In this document: positions 15,484 to 23,936 of the stretch, in pieces | How the letters are laid out: each line of letters begins with the position of its first letter | Numbering within the stretch: position 1 is the stretch's first letter | Source: UMGS1766 sp963660915 | GTDB lineage: Bacteria > Bacillota > Clostridia > Oscillospirales > Oscillospiraceae | NCBI GenBank assembly: GCA_963660915.1 | Contig: CAVLAO010000002.1 | Location: 62,001-126,000 of the forward strand | Length of the DNA: 64,000 nucleotides | Direction: 5' to 3' | Program-made: the position numbers and the translations under genes | The notes under the pieces: model-generated | Database searches by the model: none | What the model was told of the DNA's origin: nothing | Seen by the model: only the letters and a program-made list of their open reading frames with translations

Positions 15484-16209
15484 ATGGACAAGCAAATAGA
15501 GCAACTTCAGCAGTGGGTTGACGAGTCCAACCGCATTGTTTTCTTTGGCGGAGCCGGTGTATCAACGGAAAGCGGAATACCGGATTTTCGCAGTGTGGAC
15601 GGACTGTATCATCAGCAGTATTCTGAACCGCCGGAGACTATTTTGAGCCATGATTATTTCATGGATCATACGGAGGAATTTTATCGTTTCTACCGTAATA
15701 AAATGCTGTTTCCCAAAGCCGCGCCGAACCCGGCTCATCAGAAGCTGGCAGAGTTGGAGCAGGCGGGAAAATTGACTGCTGTGGTAACGCAGAATATTGA
15801 CGGGTTGCATCAAAAGGCGGGCAGTAAGCGGGTGTATGAACTGCATGGAGCTGTAAGCCGCAATTTCTGCATGCGCTGCCATAAAGCTTATGCGTTCGAA
15901 GAGGTTATGGCGCAGGAAGGAGTGCCTCACTGCACCTGCGGAGGAACGATCAAGCCGGATGTGGTTCTGTACGGAGAATGCCTGGATAACGATACGGTAA
16001 ACGGAGCGATACGGGCGATTCGAGAGGCAGACCTGCTGATTGTTGGAGGCACATCTTTGGTAGTATACCCTGCGGCTGGCTTGATCAATTACTACAAGGG
16101 GAATCGTCTGGTGTTGATCAATCTTCAGCCTACATCGGCGGATGAAATTGCCAACCTTGCGATTCATGATAAAGTCGGCGAGGTGCTGGATCAAATTGTT
16201 GTCAAATAA
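15484..16209 (+). CDS. cobB: NAD-dependent protein deacylase (sirtuin)
   Basis: A 241-residue Sir2-family enzyme that removes acyl groups from lysines using NAD. Visible motifs: GAGVSTESGIPDFRS near 23-37 (NAD loop), TQNIDGLH near 102-109, catalytic His at about 121 in YELHGA, and a zinc site with Cys 129, 132, 150 and 152, the last pair as CTC. The length is that of a compact bacterial sirtuin. GAAGGAACC precedes the ATG by a few bases. It stands alone, divergent from the tandem TetR regulator. Which acyl group it removes cannot be told: class-defining Tyr/Arg residues were not confidently aligned. Confidence 0.95.
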   Translation: MDKQIEQLQQWVDESNRIVFFGGAGVSTESGIPDFRSVDGLYHQQYSEPPETILSHDYFMDHTEEFYRFYRNKMLFPKAAPNPAHQKLAELEQAGKLTAVVTQNIDGLHQKAGSKRVYELHGAVSRNFCMRCHKAYAFEEVMAQEGVPHCTCGGTIKPDVVLYGECLDNDTVNGAIRAIREADLLIVGGTSLVVYPAAGLINYYKGNRLVLINLQPTSADEIANLAIHDKVGEVLDQIVVK

Positions 16210-16242
16210 AAAGCGAGCGTGCTGAGTCAGCACGCTCGCTTT
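16209..16242. terminator. Bidirectional terminator after the sirtuin gene
   Basis: A 16-bp perfect inverted repeat with a one-base centre, AT-flanked on both sides. It serves the sirtuin gene and the convergent small membrane gene. Confidence 0.85.
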
Positions 16243-16246
16243 CTGC

Positions 16247-16426
16247 TTAATCTACATCCCAGTCGGCGTAATCGTCATACTCCGGCGGAAATTCATTATA
16301 ACCCTTTTTGTGATTTGTCAGTTCGCGCAGATAATCCAACATACCAACGATCGCACAGAACAGTGCGGCAATGGCCACACAGACGGTCAAAATCTGAGTA
16401 ACCGTGCGCAGTGTGAACTTCTTCAT
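16247..16426 (-). CDS. Small membrane protein (59 residues)
   Basis: Translates as MKKFTLRTVTQIL, a hydrophobic helix of about 20 residues to GMLDYLREL, then an acidic, tyrosine-rich tail (EFPPEYDDYADWDVD). An AAGGAGGA site lies six bases before the ATG, strong support for translation. One membrane span with a short cytoplasmic or external acidic end. No family recognised. It lies between the sirtuin terminator and the HD-domain gene, which ends 79 bp upstream. Confidence 0.7.
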   Translation of the reverse strand: MKKFTLRTVTQILTVCVAIAALFCAIVGMLDYLRELTNHKKGYNEFPPEYDDYADWDVD

Positions 16427-16504
16427 AATGTTCCTCCTTCAGGGCATTGCTCTTCCTCTGCAGTTTACTCGTTTTTGGGGATGATTGCAATACTTTTTGC
16501 AAAT

Positions 16505-17191
16505 TTAACTCCTAGATCCTTCGTTGTCGTAATGTTGCTGCATCATGGTGCGAATCTTTTTGTTGAAAAATGGCTCCGGAGAGCGGCCGATGGCTTGTTG
16601 ATAACGTTCAAATACCTCTTTTGCCAGAGACACGCGTTGGCGGCTGGAGTCACAGCGCAGATAGCGAGGATTCAAATCGCCCAGCCGTACCCGATCAAGA
16701 CCGTCCGAGTCTTTTAGTAATTGCGTAAGATGGGCGGCCCGCTTGTGATCTGACGGGGCATAAAGCGGGAGAATCTGTTCGAAATCTGAATCGTGGCGGG
16801 AGTGGACATCGACAGCCGTTTGCATCAGCTTTAATTCTTCTCCTTGACGTCCGGTGAGTTCCGATAATCTCTGGGCAGAGCGATGGCCGTGATAGGGATC
16901 GAGGGAGTCGTCCAAACGACCGACATCATGGTAGGAGCAGCATTCCAGCAGCAACTGGGTGTCAATGGGGGAGATATGTTCTTCCATGGCACAGAAGCCA
17001 CCCTGCAGAATGGTACGCTCGATGTGGCCAAGACCGTGCATTTCGCTGACAAACAGGACGTCCTGATTTAAATTTTTAAACGTTTCCAGGAGCATAGGAT
17101 AAAGATCCCATTGCTGTAAACGATCAAAATTGGGTTGAAACCTGCCCCAGTTTCCCTGATCCAACAGCTGCAGCATAGGACTGTTTGTCAT
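16505..17191 (-). CDS. HD-domain phosphohydrolase
   Basis: A 228-residue soluble protein. The HD metal motifs are visible: MHGLGHIERT near 52, CSYHDVGRLDD near 85, PYHGHRSAQ near 99 and later KDSDGLDRVRLGD near 161. HD proteins of this size hydrolyse phosphate esters or nucleotides; the substrate cannot be read from the sequence. GGGGGT precedes the ATG. It may be co-transcribed with the 59-residue membrane protein downstream on the same strand. Confidence 0.8.
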   Translation of the reverse strand: MTNSPMLQLLDQGNWGRFQPNFDRLQQWDLYPMLLETFKNLNQDVLFVSEMHGLGHIERTILQGGFCAMEEHISPIDTQLLLECCSYHDVGRLDDSLDPYHGHRSAQRLSELTGRQGEELKLMQTAVDVHSRHDSDFEQILPLYAPSDHKRAAHLTQLLKDSDGLDRVRLGDLNPRYLRCDSSRQRVSLAKEVFERYQQAIGRSPEPFFNKKIRTMMQQHYDNEGSRS

Positions 17192-17282
17192 GTCAGCACC
17201 CCCTATTAGGATAATCTTATTATAGCCTTCTCCGGCCGGACAATCAAGGCAATTGCTAATGTGTGGGGACAGAAGAAAAAGG

Positions 17283-17312
17283 CGGGGCTGTTGTAACTTA
17301 ACAGCCCCGTTT
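17283..17312 (-). terminator. Terminator of the ilv operon
   Basis: A 10-bp perfect stem CGGGGCTGTT/AACAGCCCCG (17283-17292 with 17300-17309); on the minus strand it is followed by a T-rich tail. It lies just past the ilvD stop. Confidence 0.85.
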
Positions 17313-17317
17313 TCCTC

Positions 17318-18985
17318 TTACAGAGTCTTTAGAATTGCGCCTTTATCAGCGGAAGTAACCAGACTTGCATAGCGAGCCAGATAGCCGGTTTTTACCTTGG
17401 GCTCCGGCATGACCAGCTTCCCGCGGCGGTCTGCCAAGACGTCGTCGCTTACTTCCAGATGAATGGAATGAGCAGGAATGTCAATGGAGATGGTGTCGCC
17501 TTCCTCTACAAGGCCAATGTTGCCGCCGGCAGCCGCCTCGGGGGAGACGTGGCCGATTGCGGCACCACGGGTAGCGCCGGAGAAACGGCCATCGGTGATC
17601 AGAGCTACGCTTTCACCCAGTCCCATGCCGCAAATGGCAGAAGTGGGATTGAGCATTTCGCGCATGCCGGGACCGCCCTTGGGACCTTCGTAGCGAATGA
17701 CGACTACGTCGCCCGGCTTAATGCCGCCGGCATAAATGACGGCAATGGCTTCTTCCTCGGAATTAAACACGCGAGCGGGGCCGGAGTGCTGCATCATCTC
17801 GGGGGCAACGGCAGACTGCTTTACAACGCAGCCGTTGGGAGCCAGATTGCCGAACAAGACTGCGATGCCGCCGGTTGCCATATAAGGATTGTCAATCGGA
17901 CGAATGATCTCCGGATTCAGATTCTTTGCATCGGCAATATTTTCACCCACTGTTTTGCCGGTGCAGGTAATGAGGTCCGTGCGGATGAGACCGGCGTCTG
18001 CCAGCTCCTTCATAACAGCGTATACGCCGCCGGCACGGTCCAGATCTTCCATGAAGGTGGGACCGGCAGGAGCAAGATGACAGAGATTTGGCGTTTTGGC
18101 GTTGGCTTCGTTGACCATATTCAGGTCGATGTCGATGCCACATTCGTGGGCAATTGCAGGCAGGTGAAGCATGGTGTTTGTGCTGCAGCCCAATGCCATA
18201 TCGATGATTTCAGCGTTGTGGAAAGCCTCGGCAGTCATAATGTCGCGGGGACGGATGTCCTGCTTCAGCAGCTCCATGATCTGCATGCCGGCCTGTTTTG
18301 CCAGACGGATGCGGGCGGAATAGGGAGCGGGAATAGTGCCGTTGCCCCGCAGACCCATGCCAATGGCTTCCGTCAGGCAGTTCATGGAGTTAGCGGTGTA
18401 CATACCGGAGCAGCTGCCGCAGGAGGGGCAGGCGTTCTCAATGTATTCTTCCACACCGTTTTCATCCAGCGTGCCGGCGTGATAAGCGCCAACCGCCTCA
18501 AACATGTCGCTCAGGCAGGTGCGTTTACCGTTGGAGAGATGGCCTGCCAACATGGGACCGCCGGAAACGAAAATGGTGGGTACATTGATTCGTGCGGCTG
18601 CCATCAGTAAGCCGGGCACGTTTTTGTCGCAGTTGGGGATCATGACCAGGGCATCGAACTGATGGGCGATCGCCATGCACTCGGTGGAATCGGCGATTAA
18701 GTCACGGGTGACAAGAGAATACTTCATGCCCACGTGACCCATGGCGATACCGTCGCAAACTGCAATCGCAGGGAATTCGATGGGTGTGCCGCCGGCCATT
18801 CGAACACCGGCTTTGACCGCCTCAGAGATCTTGTCCAGATTCATGTGACCCGGGACAATTTCGTTTTTGGAACAGACGATACCCACCAGCGGGCGTGCCT
18901 GTTCTTCCGGTGTCAGGCCAAGTGCAGCAAACAGAGAGCGATTGGGAGCACGGTCGACACCTTTGGTGACGTTATCAGAAAGCAT
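17318..18985 (-). CDS. ilvD: Dihydroxy-acid dehydratase
   Basis: IlvD dehydrates dihydroxy acids to 2-keto acids in valine and isoleucine synthesis, using an Fe-S cluster. The 555-residue protein (usual 550-570) starts MLSDNVTKGVDRAPNRSLF and shows PNCDKNVPGLLMAAARINVP, CPSCGSCSGMYTANSMNCL and GRFSGATRGAAIGHVSPEAA. The start at 18985 has GGAGG seven bases upstream; the open frame extends further upstream but without conservation. Last gene of ilvB-ilvN-ilvC-ilvD; a hairpin lies in the gap to ilvC. Confidence 0.98.
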   Translation of the reverse strand: MLSDNVTKGVDRAPNRSLFAALGLTPEEQARPLVGIVCSKNEIVPGHMNLDKISEAVKAGVRMAGGTPIEFPAIAVCDGIAMGHVGMKYSLVTRDLIADSTECMAIAHQFDALVMIPNCDKNVPGLLMAAARINVPTIFVSGGPMLAGHLSNGKRTCLSDMFEAVGAYHAGTLDENGVEEYIENACPSCGSCSGMYTANSMNCLTEAIGMGLRGNGTIPAPYSARIRLAKQAGMQIMELLKQDIRPRDIMTAEAFHNAEIIDMALGCSTNTMLHLPAIAHECGIDIDLNMVNEANAKTPNLCHLAPAGPTFMEDLDRAGGVYAVMKELADAGLIRTDLITCTGKTVGENIADAKNLNPEIIRPIDNPYMATGGIAVLFGNLAPNGCVVKQSAVAPEMMQHSGPARVFNSEEEAIAVIYAGGIKPGDVVVIRYEGPKGGPGMREMLNPTSAICGMGLGESVALITDGRFSGATRGAAIGHVSPEAAAGGNIGLVEEGDTISIDIPAHSIHLEVSDDVLADRRGKLVMPEPKVKTGYLARYASLVTSADKGAILKTL

Positions 18986-19081
18986 AGGGATAACCTCCAT
19001 ACATTTATTTTGTTTGCGAGAGACAGACAAAAACGTTGGTTCCGTTGGTTCAACCAGCGCTTTTGTCCAACTCCCCGAAAA

Positions 19082-19121
19082 ATCCCCGGCCGAGCGGGTA
19101 CAGCCCGCCCGTCGGGGATGA
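19082..19121 (-). terminator. Hairpin between ilvC and ilvD
   Basis: A GC-rich stem, arms ATCCCCG/CGGGGAT with an inner GCGGG/CCCGC, followed on the minus strand by TTTTTCG. It may reduce ilvD transcription relative to ilvC or end part of the transcripts. Confidence 0.7.
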
Positions 19122-19139
19122 ATTGCGGAAAGATAAGAA

Positions 19140-20192
19140 TTACTTGGAGGCGGCGTCCAGATCGGCGTCACCGGTTCCGTTGTTCTTCCACAGCATGTTG
19201 TTGCGGAGATACTCACCAACGGTCTCCATGGGGTGCTTAGCCAGGGCAGCACGCTTGGAGTTGAAGAAGGTACGACCGTTCTTGTTCTCAGCGATCCAAC
19301 GGCCGGCGAAGGAGCCGTCCTGAATGTCGGACAGGACTGCACGCATGTTGGCCTTGACCTGCTCATGGTCGATCACGCGGGGACCGGAGACATACTCGCC
19401 GTACTCAGCGGTATCGGAGATAGAGTAGTTCATAGCAGCCACGCCGCCCTTGTTGATCAGATCGATGATCAGCTTCATCTCATGGCAGACCTCGAAGTAA
19501 GCGTTCTCGGGAGCATAGCCGGCCTCGCATAGAGTTTCAAAGCCGCACTGCATCAGGTCGACAACGCCGCCGCAGAGAACGGTCTGTTCACCGAACAGGT
19601 CGGTCTCGGTCTCAATGTCCATAGTGGTCTCCATGATGCCGGCACGAGCACCGCCGATGCCGGCGATGTAAGCCAGAGCGATGTTCTTGCAGTTGCCGGT
19701 GGCATCCTGCTCAACAGCGATCAGGCAAGGCACACCCTGACCGATGACGTACTGACCGCGCACGGTGTGACCGGGGCCCTTAGGAGCAGCCATGAACACA
19801 TCGATGTCAGCGGGAGGAACGATCTGCTTGTAGCGGATGTTGAAACCATGAGCAAAGGCCAGAGCGTTGCCGGCTTCCAGATTGGGAGCGACAGACTCTT
19901 TGTAGATGTCGGCAGCGCGCTCGTCGTTGACCAGCATCATGATAATGTCGGCCTTCTTGGCAGCCTCGGCAACGCTGTAAACCTCGAAGCCGTCCTTGGT
20001 AGCCTTGTCCCAGCTCTTACCGGGACGCAGACCGATGATGACATTGCAGCCGGAGTCGCGCAGGTTCATTGCGTGCGCATGACCCTGGGAGCCGTAGCCG
20101 ATGACGGCAATGGTCTTACCGTCCAGATAGCTCAGATCGCAATCCTGAGCGTAATACATTTTTGCGTTCATTTCGTAGCAACTCATGTCCAT
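19140..20192 (-). CDS. ilvC: Ketol-acid reductoisomerase
   Basis: IlvC isomerises and reduces acetolactate or acetohydroxybutyrate with NAD(P)H and Mg. The 350-residue class I protein has the Rossmann motif VIGYGSQGHAHAMNLRDSG near 30-48, the PKGPGHTVR loop, ETDLFGEQTVLCGG and the C-terminal helical knot. Start ATG 20192 is nine bases from GGAG; an internal ATG six codons on is an alternative. Codon use in this gene is strongly biased toward GC-ending codons, as expected for high expression. Third gene of the ilv operon. Confidence 0.98.
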   Translation of the reverse strand: MDMSCYEMNAKMYYAQDCDLSYLDGKTIAVIGYGSQGHAHAMNLRDSGCNVIIGLRPGKSWDKATKDGFEVYSVAEAAKKADIIMMLVNDERAADIYKESVAPNLEAGNALAFAHGFNIRYKQIVPPADIDVFMAAPKGPGHTVRGQYVIGQGVPCLIAVEQDATGNCKNIALAYIAGIGGARAGIMETTMDIETETDLFGEQTVLCGGVVDLMQCGFETLCEAGYAPENAYFEVCHEMKLIIDLINKGGVAAMNYSISDTAEYGEYVSGPRVIDHEQVKANMRAVLSDIQDGSFAGRWIAENKNGRTFFNSKRAALAKHPMETVGEYLRNNMLWKNNGTGDADLDAASK

Positions 20193-20280
20193 AATGAAAA
20201 TCTCCTTTTTTCATCTTGCGGACTGCTCTTTTCAGAAGAACAGTCGGTTGAACAGATTTTATATAAGCAGCATCTCTATT

Positions 20281-20835
20281 TTAGAAGATGTTCTTACCGT
20301 AGTCAAATTCGCCCTTTTCCTTTGTGTCCTCATCAATGGTGTACTGACCGCGCTCCAGAGCCACCATGCCGGTGCGTGCAAGCTCAAGAATGCCAAATTC
20401 CTGCAGCAGGTTCTGGATTGCCATAGCCTTGGTCTCATCACCGATGAGGGCAATGGTCAGGCTGCCTTTCGCCACATCAATGATGGAGGCGCGGAAGATG
20501 TTGGCAATCTGAATGACCTCGTTGCGCACATCCCGGGAAGCGGCAGATACCTTGATCAGCACCAACTCACGGCGGATGGAATGGCCGGGTGTCAGTTCCT
20601 TTACGGAATGAACCGGGAACAGCTTTCGCAGCTGATTGCACAGCTGAAGCGCCTGGCCTTCATCTGCCATAACCTCGATGGTGATACGGGACACGTCCGG
20701 CTCATCCGTTGTGCCAACGGCGAGGGACTCGATATTATACCCCTTGCGGGTGAAGAGACGGGAGACCTGGGACAGAACGCCGGCCTCGTTGTCCACCAAC
20801 ACAGAGAGGGTGTGACGGGTCACATTTTCGCTCAT
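20281..20835 (-). CDS. ilvN: Acetolactate synthase small (regulatory) subunit
   Basis: The 184-residue regulatory subunit binds the catalytic IlvB and gives feedback inhibition by valine. An N-terminal ACT domain is evident (HTLSVLVDNEAGVLSQVSRL then GYNIESLAVG), followed by the ALS-small C-terminal domain. The size is slightly longer than the typical 160. It lies 16 bp after ilvB and 88 bp before ilvC in one operon under T-box control. Symbol ilvH would be equally acceptable. Confidence 0.96.
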   Translation of the reverse strand: MSENVTRHTLSVLVDNEAGVLSQVSRLFTRKGYNIESLAVGTTDEPDVSRITIEVMADEGQALQLCNQLRKLFPVHSVKELTPGHSIRRELVLIKVSAASRDVRNEVIQIANIFRASIIDVAKGSLTIALIGDETKAMAIQNLLQEFGILELARTGMVALERGQYTIDEDTKEKGEFDYGKNIF

Positions 20836-20851
20836 GTTCTTAGCCTCCTTC

Positions 20852-22564
20852 TTAATCCAGCAGGAACTTGGTGGCAGGATCGCCGCCGTTGACCATGGGA
20901 TGGACCTTGGCGTCCTTGTCGATCATGCAATCAATGACTGCACCGCGTCCGCCGTCCAGGGCTGCCTGGAAGGCGGCCTCAAACTCGCTTTGATTTGTCA
21001 CGCGGTAGCCGGGAAGACCATAGGCTTCTGCCAGTTTTACAAAATCGGGGCCACGATCCAAATCGGTCTGGGAATAGCGTTTGTCATAGATGAGTGTTTG
21101 CCATTGACGAACCATGCCGAGGGTGCGATTGTCGAAGATGCAGACAATCACCGGAAGACCATAATGCTCCATGGTAGACAATTCGTGGCAATTCATGCGG
21201 AAGCAACCGTCTCCGGTGGTGAGAACGACCGGATATTCCGGACAGCCGATGGCGGCACCCATGGCAGCGCCAAGGCCAAAACCCATAGTGCCCAGACCGC
21301 CGGAGGTCAGCAACTGACCGGGGCGATTGAAATGGTAGTACTGAGCAGACCACATTTGATGCTGTCCCACATCGGTGGCAATGATGGCCTGAGCATCCGT
21401 CAGCTTTGTGATAGACTCAAGAATTTCGTTCGGTGCCAGTTTCTCCGGGTCATGGGGAAGAACCGGTTCCTTTAAATTAAGAATCTTGTCCGACCACTCC
21501 GGGTATTCATGGGGCTTCAGTTTTCTGTTCAGCAGTTCCAGCACGCGGCGGGCATCGCCGACGATATGATGATCCGTAATGACGTTTTTGTCAATCTCGG
21601 AGCGATCAATGTCGATGTGCACAATCTTTGCCTGTTTGGCAAAGGTGGCGGGGCTGGTGGCAACACGGTCAGAGAAACGACAGCCAATGGCAATCAGCAG
21701 ATCACACTGTGCAGAGGCGATGTTGGAGGCGTGGTTTCCGTGCATGCCGATCATGCCAGTGAACTGAGGATCGTTACCGGGGCAGGCACCTCCGCCCATG
21801 ATGGTGGAGGCTACGGGGCAATTCAGCGTGTGATAGAACTTTCGGAATTCTTCCACAGCACCCTTGGAACGGATGACACCGCCGCCCACCAGAATAAGGG
21901 GACGCTCTGCTACTTCAATCATATCCAGCAGTTTGTCCAAATCAGCCAGATCCGGATCCGGCGTTTTCAGCTCATGCTCGGTGCGGTGGAGCAGGCTGGC
22001 GATACGGCCGGTTTTGTAATGCTCGCTGAGGGGCAGGGGTTCGTAGTCCGTATAAGTGGCAGTGACGTTTTTCAGAATGTCAATATGAACCGGACCGGGA
22101 CGACCGGAGCGGGCAATAGCAAAGGCCTCACGAACCACATCAGCCAGCTTGTCGGCATCTTTCACCAAAAAGTTGCACTTGGTAATGGGCATCGTAATTC
22201 CGGTGATATCAACCTCCTGGAAGGAGTCCTTGCCAATGAGGTTTTCTGTCACGTTACAGGTGATGAATACCACAGGGGAGGAGTCCAGGTAAGCAGTGGC
22301 GATACCGGTGACCAGATTGGTTGCTCCGGGGCCGCTGGTGGCAAAGCAAACGCCGACCTTGCCGGTAGCGCGCGCATAACCGTCGGCGGCATGAGATGCG
22401 CCCTGTTCGTGGGAGGTCAGGATGTGACGAATCTTTTTGTTGTAGCCATGCAGCTCAAATTCATCATAGATGTTCAGAATGGTGCCGCCGGGATAGCCGA
22501 AGACAGTGTCCACGCCCTGCTCCAGCAGGCATTCCATCAGAACTTGGGATGCAGTCATTCTCAT
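20852..22564 (-). CDS. ilvB: Acetolactate synthase large (catalytic) subunit
   Basis: IlvB is a TPP-dependent enzyme that condenses pyruvate with pyruvate or 2-ketobutyrate. The 570-residue protein begins MRMTASQVLMECLLEQGVD with GYPGGTILNIYDE, has the TPP glutamate in LTSHEQGASHAADGYARATG, and the Mg/TPP motif GDGCFRMNCHELSTMEHYGLPV (quoted in part). Start at 22564 is supported by AAAGGAGG ten bases upstream; the T-box terminator ends just before. First gene of ilvBNCD. Confidence 0.98.
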   Translation of the reverse strand: MRMTASQVLMECLLEQGVDTVFGYPGGTILNIYDEFELHGYNKKIRHILTSHEQGASHAADGYARATGKVGVCFATSGPGATNLVTGIATAYLDSSPVVFITCNVTENLIGKDSFQEVDITGITMPITKCNFLVKDADKLADVVREAFAIARSGRPGPVHIDILKNVTATYTDYEPLPLSEHYKTGRIASLLHRTEHELKTPDPDLADLDKLLDMIEVAERPLILVGGGVIRSKGAVEEFRKFYHTLNCPVASTIMGGGACPGNDPQFTGMIGMHGNHASNIASAQCDLLIAIGCRFSDRVATSPATFAKQAKIVHIDIDRSEIDKNVITDHHIVGDARRVLELLNRKLKPHEYPEWSDKILNLKEPVLPHDPEKLAPNEILESITKLTDAQAIIATDVGQHQMWSAQYYHFNRPGQLLTSGGLGTMGFGLGAAMGAAIGCPEYPVVLTTGDGCFRMNCHELSTMEHYGLPVIVCIFDNRTLGMVRQWQTLIYDKRYSQTDLDRGPDFVKLAEAYGLPGYRVTNQSEFEAAFQAALDGGRGAVIDCMIDKDAKVHPMVNGGDPATKFLLD

Positions 22565-22624
22565 GGGATGATTTCCTCCTTTGGAAGTAGTTAATAGCCG
22601 GCAGCGGACGGGCCCGGCGGAATA

Positions 22625-22885
22625 CAAAAAATGCTCCGTCCAGCAAATAGGACGAAGCACTGACTCCGTGGTACCACCTAAATTCGCACATAACTAAAAT
22701 ATGTACGCACTCGTGACCCCGATAACGGTGGGTTAGTCCGTTCCTCCCTACTGCCCGAAAAAAACGGGGTTCAAAAGGACTGCTCACGGGTGACGTTCGG
22801 CGTCTGTGTCCTGATAGACGCTTTCAGCACCCGCGCCCTCTCTGCATCACAACACAGCCCTACTCTTCCGCTCATCGCTTTTAAT
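22625..22885 (-). promoter_or_regulatory. T-box riboswitch leader, specifier GUC (Val)
   Basis: On the minus strand a full T-box leader precedes ilvB. Stem I runs from about 22880 with an AGAGTA bulge, an AGAGAG distal element and the specifier region CCGAACGUCACCC; reading GAAC-GUC-A gives a valine codon followed by the usual purine. The T-box sequence AGGTGGTACCACGGAG is at 22664-22679. The competing terminator TGCTTCGTCC/GGACGGAGCA plus T6 occupies 22628-22657. Uncharged tRNA-Val should stabilise the antiterminator and switch on ilvBNCD. Confidence 0.95.
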
Positions 22886-22897
22886 TGTATGCTACTA

Positions 22898-22926
22898 ATG
22901 ATACTAATTTGATCTGTTTTTGTCAA
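22898..22926 (-). promoter_or_regulatory. Promoter of the ilv operon
   Basis: On the minus strand TTGACA (22926-22921), a 17-bp spacer and TATCAT (22903-22898) are placed so that transcription starts just before T-box stem I. Confidence 0.85.
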
Positions 22927-23002
22927 TATCTAAACAACAGAAAAAACGGTTTCCATATCCCATGGTTTTCTGTGCAAAATTTAAGGATTCCTTCGAAAAA
23001 TC

Positions 23003-23032
23003 TTGACCTGGTTACGGTATTGTTGGTATACT
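23003..23032 (+). promoter_or_regulatory. Promoter of the rubredoxin-like gene
   Basis: TTGACC at 23003-23008, an 18-bp spacer and TATACT at 23027-23032, about 40 bp before the start codon. Confidence 0.75.
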
Positions 23033-23072
23033 GCGCTCAAGGTTAACTTTGTAGGGAAGGTGCAAATGGATC

Positions 23073-23339
23073 ATGGCCAGGATGAATGCGTATGTGTGCA
23101 GAATTTGCGGATATACATATGAGGGAGAAACACCGTTGGAAAAATGCCCGCTTTGCAATACGGAAGGAAGCTTTGCAGAGGGAGTTGCAATGCAGAAAAT
23201 GGAGAAACTGCAGATAACAGAGCCATCAGAAGAATTACTCCGTCAGCAGGCGACAGAGTTGATCCGGCAACGCAAGGAAACGGAAGAGCAGGCAAATGTG
23301 CTGGATAAAGCGGAATGTGAAAAGATGAAAAACATATAA
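23073..23339 (+). CDS. Small protein with rubredoxin-type metal site
   Basis: 88 residues: an N-terminal rubrerythrin-like rubredoxin domain with two CxxC knuckles (YVCRICGYTYEG and EKCPLCNTE, cysteines near 8, 11, 25, 28), then a charged helical tail rich in Glu, Gln and Lys. Rubredoxin sites bind one iron (or zinc) and pass single electrons in anaerobes, often to peroxide-reducing partners; no partner gene is adjacent. Start ATG 23073 is weakly placed relative to GGAAGG; an ATG three codons later is an alternative. Monocistronic, with its own promoter and terminator. Confidence 0.8.
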   Translation: MARMNAYVCRICGYTYEGETPLEKCPLCNTEGSFAEGVAMQKMEKLQITEPSEELLRQQATELIRQRKETEEQANVLDKAECEKMKNI

Positions 23340-23341
23340 AT

Positions 23342-23380
23342 AAATGAAGTGACCGGCATCAGTCGGTCACTTCATTTTTT
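23342..23380. terminator. Bidirectional terminator
   Basis: A 14-bp perfect stem (23342-23355 with 23364-23377) with A-rich and T-rich flanks. It overlaps the last codons of the convergent PsiE-like gene. Confidence 0.85.
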
Positions 23381-23760
23381 CTCTTAAGGGTCTTTTCTCG
23401 CCGCAGCACCAACCGAACTCCGTAAAGGAGAGCAACAGAGACCACAGACAGTAGGATTTCCAGAGCGGAATTGCTGCCGATTATCATGTGACGGGCAACG
23501 AGGAACACCAATACTTCAATCACATTCTCTGCGCTGGGCTTGCACAGCATTTTTATGAATTCAATTCCAACCACGATATTGAATATATCTTCCAGAAACA
23601 ACAAAAATGTACCGGTGTCCCCGGACTTGGTGAGCAGAGCAGCGCCCTCGGGGATATAGAGAATTAGGGAAACGATGAGCCCGATGCCCACGGCAACTGC
23701 CAACAGCAGTTCCAGCATATCGCAGCCCTTTTGAATAAGATTTCGTGCTTTTTCCCGCAT
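23359..23760 (-). CDS. PsiE-like membrane protein
   Basis: 133 residues with four hydrophobic helices. The centre, VVGIEFIKMLCKPSAENVIEVLVFLVARHMIIG, fits the PsiE (phosphate-starvation-inducible E) family pattern of an acidic helix followed by an ARxxI helix. PsiE proteins have no established biochemical role. The N-terminus MREKARNLIQKGCD is basic and probably cytoplasmic, as is the basic tail. No Pho-box was seen immediately upstream. Confidence is moderate because the family is defined mostly by hydrophobic pattern. Confidence 0.6.
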   Translation of the reverse strand: MREKARNLIQKGCDMLELLLAVAVGIGLIVSLILYIPEGAALLTKSGDTGTFLLFLEDIFNIVVGIEFIKMLCKPSAENVIEVLVFLVARHMIIGSNSALEILLSVVSVALLYGVRLVLRREKTLKRKNEVTD

Positions 23761-23936
23761 ACATCTGCCTCCCGATATAAGATCTGTTTCTATCTATTGT
23801 ACAAGAGCAGGAGACATGCCGTCAATCAAAAGAAAATTTTTCATGACACAACTCTGTGACATCTTTAGGAACACTCTGCAACGCAGGAACGTTAGGATGA
23901 CCTCAGAACAAAAGCGTAAGACCGGAGGGAAAGACT

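Noticed and set aside
17318..19366. Extended N-terminus of ilvD up to 19366
   Set aside because: The extension runs through the hairpin after ilvC and into ilvC itself; the conserved protein starts at 18985 behind GGAGG.
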